Below are positions 60,743 through 64,000 of a stretch of 64,000 nucleotides of DNA, piece by piece; positions within the stretch are counted from its first letter, which is position 1, and each line of letters opens with the position of its first letter. The notes under the pieces are model-generated. The model saw nothing but the letters and a program-made list of their open reading frames with translations. It had not been told where the DNA came from and searched no databases. The translations under genes were made by a program, and so were the position numbers. This stretch comes from Kutzneria kofuensis (GTDB lineage: Bacteria > Actinomycetota > Actinomycetes > Mycobacteriales > Pseudonocardiaceae). Where the stretch lies: contig NZ_JACHIR010000001.1 of NCBI RefSeq assembly GCF_014203355.1, positions 2,916,038 through 2,980,037 on the forward strand, written 5' to 3'.

Positions 60743-63685
60743 TCACTGGGCGTCGTAGAAGATCCGCTCCACCACACTGCGCGCTCGGCGGGTGGTGCGC
60801 CGGTAGTCGTCGAGGAATTCGCCCGGATCGGTGCCCTGCGGGTAGCCGAGCGCCGCCGCGACCGAGGCCAGTTCGCGTCCAGAGGTTGGCACCTGGTCGG
60901 TCGGCTTGCCGCGGACCAGCGTCACCGCGTTGCGCGCACGCGTCGCCATCAGCCACGCCGACGTCAGCGCATCGGCATCCGCCGCGCTGATCAGCCCCAG
61001 CTCCGAGGCCAGCGCCAGCCCCTCGATCGTCGACGTTGTGCGCAGCTCCGGTCGGTCACCCGCGTGCTGGAGTTGGAGCAGCTGCAGCGTCCACTCGATG
61101 TCGGCGAGCCCGCCCCGCCCCAGCTTCGCGTGCGTCGCCGGATCGGCGCCGCGCGGCAGCCGCTCGGCGTCGACCCGGGCCTTGATCCGCCGCACTTCCC
61201 GGACCATCGCCGGCTTGAGGCCGCCCGCCGGGTAGCGGACCGGGTCGACCATCTCGCAGAACCGGCGGCCAAGGTCCTCGTCGCCGGCCACCGCGCTGGC
61301 CCGCAGCAGCGCCTGAGCCTCCCAGACCTCCGACCACTGCGCGTAGTACGCGCGGTACGACTCCAAGGTCCGCGCCAACGGCCCGTTGCGACCTTCGGGC
61401 CGGAGGTCCGCGTCAACCTGCAACGGCGGATCCTGGCTCGGCGCTGCGAGCAGACGTCGGACTGCCTCCGCGATCCCGGACGCGTACCGCACCGCCTCGG
61501 CGTCGGTCGCGCCGTTGCGGGGCTCGCACACGAACAGCACGTCCGCGTCCGACCCGTAGCCGAGCTCCCGGCCGCCGAGCCGCCCCATGCCGATCACCGC
61601 GATCGTCGCCGGCGGCGGCGTCCCGTCGGCCGACCGCAACGCCACGTCGAGGGCCGACTGCAACACCGCCAGCCACACTCCCGACAGCGCCGCGCACACC
61701 TCCTCGACTTTGACCAATCCGAGCAGGTCGGCGCAGGCGACGCGGAGCAGTTCGTGGCGGCGCAGCGAGCGAGCCGCCGCGACCGCCTGCGTGAGGTCGG
61801 CGTGCCGGCCGACCGCGCTGCGCAGCGATCCCGCCACCTCGACCGGGCTGCGATGCGCGAGCGACGCCGTGTCGGACAGCAGACGCAGCACCTCCGGCGC
61901 ACGCACCAGCAGATCCGGCACCAGCTTCGACGTGCTCAGCACGACGGCCAGCCGTTCGACGACAGCGCCCTCGTCGCGCAGTAGCCGCAGGTACCAGGGC
62001 GTATCCGCCAGCGCCTCCGACACCCGCCGGTACGCCAGCAGACCGCCGTCCGGATCCGGCGTGTTCGCCAGCAGATCGAGCAGCACCGGCAGCAACGTCA
62101 TCTGGATCGCCGCACGCCGCGAGACCCCGGACGTCAACGCCTCGATGTGCCTGAGCGCACCGTCCGGCGCCGTATACCCCAGCGCCGCGAGCCGAGCCGT
62201 GGCCTCCTTCGTCGTCAGTCGCATCGCCTCGGTCGGCACCCGTGCGACGGCCTCCAGCAGCGGCCGATAAAAGAGCTTTTCGTGCAGGCGACGCACCCTG
62301 TTGCCGTGCCGCCGGAACTCGGCCAGCAGCACGTCCGCCGCCGCCCGCCGGCCGTCCGGGTAGAGCCCCGCCGACCGCGCCAGCCAGCGCAGACCCGCGC
62401 GATCATCGTCGGCCGGGAAGGTGTGCGTCCGCCGCAGCCGCTGCAACTGGAGCCGATGCTCCAGTGTCCGCAGGAACCGATACGACTCCGCCAACCCGGC
62501 GGCATCGGCCCGCCCCACGTAGCCGCCCGAGCCCAACGCGGCGAGCGCCGCCATAGTCGTCGGCGACCGCAGCGCCTCGTCGGACCGGCCATGCACGAGC
62601 TGCAGCAACTGGACCGCGAACTCCACGTCCCGCAGCCCGCCACGCCCCAGCTTCAGCTCCCGTTCGGCAAGTCCCTTCGGCACGTGGTCCTCGACCCGGC
62701 GCCGCATCGCCTGGACGTCGACGACGAAGTTCTCCCGCCCGGCCGCCGTCCACACCATCGGCGCCAGCGCTTCGACATAGCGTCGGCCGACCTCCTCGTC
62801 GCCAGCGACCGGCCGTGCCTTCAGCAACGCCTGGAACTCCCAGGTGCGGGCCCAGCGCTTGTAGTAGGCGATGTGGCCGTCCAGGGTCCGGACCAGGGCG
62901 CCGGCCTTGCCCTCCGGCCGCAGCGCCGCGTCCACCTCGAAGCACGCCTCGCCTGCGATGCGCATCATCGAGCTTGCCAGCCGGGTCGCCGTCGGCAGGT
63001 CGTCGTCGTTGTCCGCGACGAACACCACGTCGACGTCACTGACGTAGTTCAGCTCCCGGCCGCCGCACTTGCCCATCGCGATCACCGCGAGCTTCGACGG
63101 CTTGCCGACCTGCCTCGCGGCCAGCGCCAGGGATGCCCGCAACGCGGCGATCGCCAGATCGGACAGCTGCTCCGCGACCTGCTCGTAGCCGGGCTCGGCA
63201 ATCTCCGGCTGCACGAGGTGCCCCAGATCGGCCGCCGCGATGTCGAGCAGCAGTCCCCGATACGCGCGGCGCAGCTGCCGAACGTCACCGGCCCCTTCCT
63301 CGACCGCACGCAGCAGATGCGCCGTGTAGTCCGCGTCCGGCGCGGTCTCCGAGCTCAGCCGCGCGCACTCGTCGGGATTCGCGATGAGGAAGTCGCCCAG
63401 CGCCGTCGATGAGCCCAGGGTGGCGATCAAGCGCCCACGAAACCCGCCGTCGGTGTTCAACGCCTCGGCGATGGCCGGCCACTGTTTGCCAGCGGCCTCC
63501 CGCAGCCGGTCCAGGCTTTGCAGCGCCAGGTCCGGATCGGGACTGCGCGACAAGGCGCCGAGCACCAGCTCGGCGCCTTCGACCGGACCTCCGCGCCACC
63601 AGCCGCCGGCGTGGAGGATCTCCTCGGCACGTGGATCGGTGAGCCCGAACCGGGCTGGCGAGGACATGGACCGTGGATCTGTCAT
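60743..63685 (-). CDS. glnE: Bifunctional glutamine synthetase adenylyltransferase/adenylyl-removing enzyme
   Basis: A 980-residue protein with two nucleotidyltransferase halves. The N-terminal half has MGKCGGRELNYVSDVDVVF (about 204-222) and the C-terminal half MGRLGGRELGYGSDADVLF (about 696-714), each with the G-x-S/D-x-D metal motif. Both are followed by GlnE-type helical domains (KRWARTWEFQALLKARPVAGD; AQWSEVWEAQALLRASAVAGD). The C-terminal half adenylylates and the N-terminal half deadenylylates GlnA at its loop tyrosine according to nitrogen status. Its target gene glnA is 1.7 kb away. Confidence 0.97.
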   Translation of the reverse strand: MTDPRSMSSPARFGLTDPRAEEILHAGGWWRGGPVEGAELVLGALSRSPDPDLALQSLDRLREAAGKQWPAIAEALNTDGGFRGRLIATLGSSTALGDFLIANPDECARLSSETAPDADYTAHLLRAVEEGAGDVRQLRRAYRGLLLDIAAADLGHLVQPEIAEPGYEQVAEQLSDLAIAALRASLALAARQVGKPSKLAVIAMGKCGGRELNYVSDVDVVFVADNDDDLPTATRLASSMMRIAGEACFEVDAALRPEGKAGALVRTLDGHIAYYKRWARTWEFQALLKARPVAGDEEVGRRYVEALAPMVWTAAGRENFVVDVQAMRRRVEDHVPKGLAERELKLGRGGLRDVEFAVQLLQLVHGRSDEALRSPTTMAALAALGSGGYVGRADAAGLAESYRFLRTLEHRLQLQRLRRTHTFPADDDRAGLRWLARSAGLYPDGRRAAADVLLAEFRRHGNRVRRLHEKLFYRPLLEAVARVPTEAMRLTTKEATARLAALGYTAPDGALRHIEALTSGVSRRAAIQMTLLPVLLDLLANTPDPDGGLLAYRRVSEALADTPWYLRLLRDEGAVVERLAVVLSTSKLVPDLLVRAPEVLRLLSDTASLAHRSPVEVAGSLRSAVGRHADLTQAVAAARSLRRHELLRVACADLLGLVKVEEVCAALSGVWLAVLQSALDVALRSADGTPPPATIAVIGMGRLGGRELGYGSDADVLFVCEPRNGATDAEAVRYASGIAEAVRRLLAAPSQDPPLQVDADLRPEGRNGPLARTLESYRAYYAQWSEVWEAQALLRASAVAGDEDLGRRFCEMVDPVRYPAGGLKPAMVREVRRIKARVDAERLPRGADPATHAKLGRGGLADIEWTLQLLQLQHAGDRPELRTTSTIEGLALASELGLISAADADALTSAWLMATRARNAVTLVRGKPTDQVPTSGRELASVAAALGYPQGTDPGEFLDDYRRTTRRARSVVERIFYDAQ

Positions 63686-63743
63686 GACGGGCCCAACCGT
63701 AGTCCCACCGGCCTGGTCACGGTCATTGTCGGGCCCGTCAGCG

Positions 63744-63968
63744 TCAGCGCGAGATGATCAGGAACAGCCCGTAGAGCACCACGGCGGAGCACGCCGCGAA
63801 GCACACGACCGCCAGCGTCAGGGCGCCGGCACCCGAGCCGCCCTGGGCCCGCGCGGCCACGCGCTGCGAGACGCCGCGGATGCCCGTGGCGAACAACGCC
63901 ACCACTGCGGCGACCGACACCAGGCCGACGATGAACACCTCGGCGAGCGCCGCCCAGTTCACGCTCAT
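63744..63968 (-). CDS. Small two-helix membrane protein
   Basis: A 74-residue protein with helices at about 7-28 and 48-70 joined by a basic, Gly-rich cytoplasmic loop (RGVSQRVAARAQGGSGAG). Its ATG overlaps the TGA of the upstream gene (63965-63968), so it is translationally coupled to it. Similar small proteins follow inorganic phosphate permease genes in actinobacteria, which would make it an accessory subunit, but only 11 residues of the upstream protein are visible. The function is unknown. Confidence 0.65.
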   Translation of the reverse strand: MSVNWAALAEVFIVGLVSVAAVVALFATGIRGVSQRVAARAQGGSGAGALTLAVVCFAACSAVVLYGLFLIISR

Positions 63969-64000
63969 GCCGCCACCTTCAGGGGCTCGAGCGGCAGCTC
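63965..64000 (-). CDS. C-terminal tail of an upstream gene (partial)
   Basis: The last 11 codons (ELPLEPLKVAA) and TGA of a minus-strand gene that begins outside the window. The TGA overlaps the ATG of the small membrane protein. An inorganic phosphate permease is a guess from gene order in related genomes, not from this sequence. Confidence 0.4.
   Translation of the reverse strand, partial: ELPLEPLKVAA

Overview
The window is high-GC actinobacterial chromosome. It most likely comes from the order Pseudonocardiales; the genus cannot be fixed from the sequence alone. Evidence for this placement is the GC-ending codon use, the many GTG starts, a WhiB7 with an AT-hook, UvrD2 with a tetracysteine/HRDC tail, a UPF0182 protein, a GlnR box in front of glnA, and the gene order prfB-ftsE-ftsX-smpB-(amidohydrolase)-ssrA. 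Many genes carry a TANNNT -10 element 6-8 bases before an ATG or GTG, which suggests leaderless transcripts.

Layout. 1-450: the C-terminus of a tyrosine recombinase beside the 3' end of tRNA-Ala(GGC), probably the edge of an integrated element lying mostly outside the window. 0.6-9.5 kb: assorted metabolic and envelope genes (DsbA-like protein, esterase, VIT family, HrpB helicase, DUF2127, glutamate-type binding lipoprotein, 2-hydroxyacid dehydrogenase, GT39-like transferase). 9.6-20.3 kb: a two-component system, a drug-type ABC exporter controlled by a divergent MarR/GbsR-like regulator, a MacAB-like three-gene exporter and a GltB-like FMN protein. 20.3-22.2 kb: a TetR regulator and a Glu/Leu/Phe/Val dehydrogenase with a clear palindromic operator. 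22.4-28.3 kb: the trans-translation and division block (tmRNA, smpB, ftsX, ftsE, prfB) with an EamA transporter and an amidohydrolase. 28.3-38.8 kb: a PadR regulator and a peptide-type ABC importer with two permeases, a fused double ATPase and three paralogous substrate-binding lipoproteins.

39.9-41 kb: a zinc-finger-like small protein and two identical initiator tRNA genes in a 160-bp duplication with intergenic repeats. 41-56 kb: a conserved actinobacterial block (UPF0182, PPA1309-like, PDZ/Lon-like protease, zincin_2 protein, YgjP-like peptidase, ThiF/TOMM-partner-like protein, ABC1 kinase, whiB7, uvrD2). In this block whiB7 lies behind a long leader with a WhiB7-type promoter, a 72-codon upstream frame and a strong intrinsic terminator, and is translationally coupled to a small basic protein. 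56-64 kb: DUF4191 and RDD membrane proteins, then nitrogen control: glnA behind a GlnR box, and glnE, whose product adenylylates GlnA, with a quinone-oxidoreductase-like gene and small proteins between. The window ends in a small membrane protein coupled to the tail of an unseen gene.

The regulatory architectures are the most informative parts: whiB7 attenuation, the TetR and MarR-type operators, the GlnR box, and the palindrome before the second binding protein. No CRISPR array, prophage or biosynthetic gene cluster was seen.
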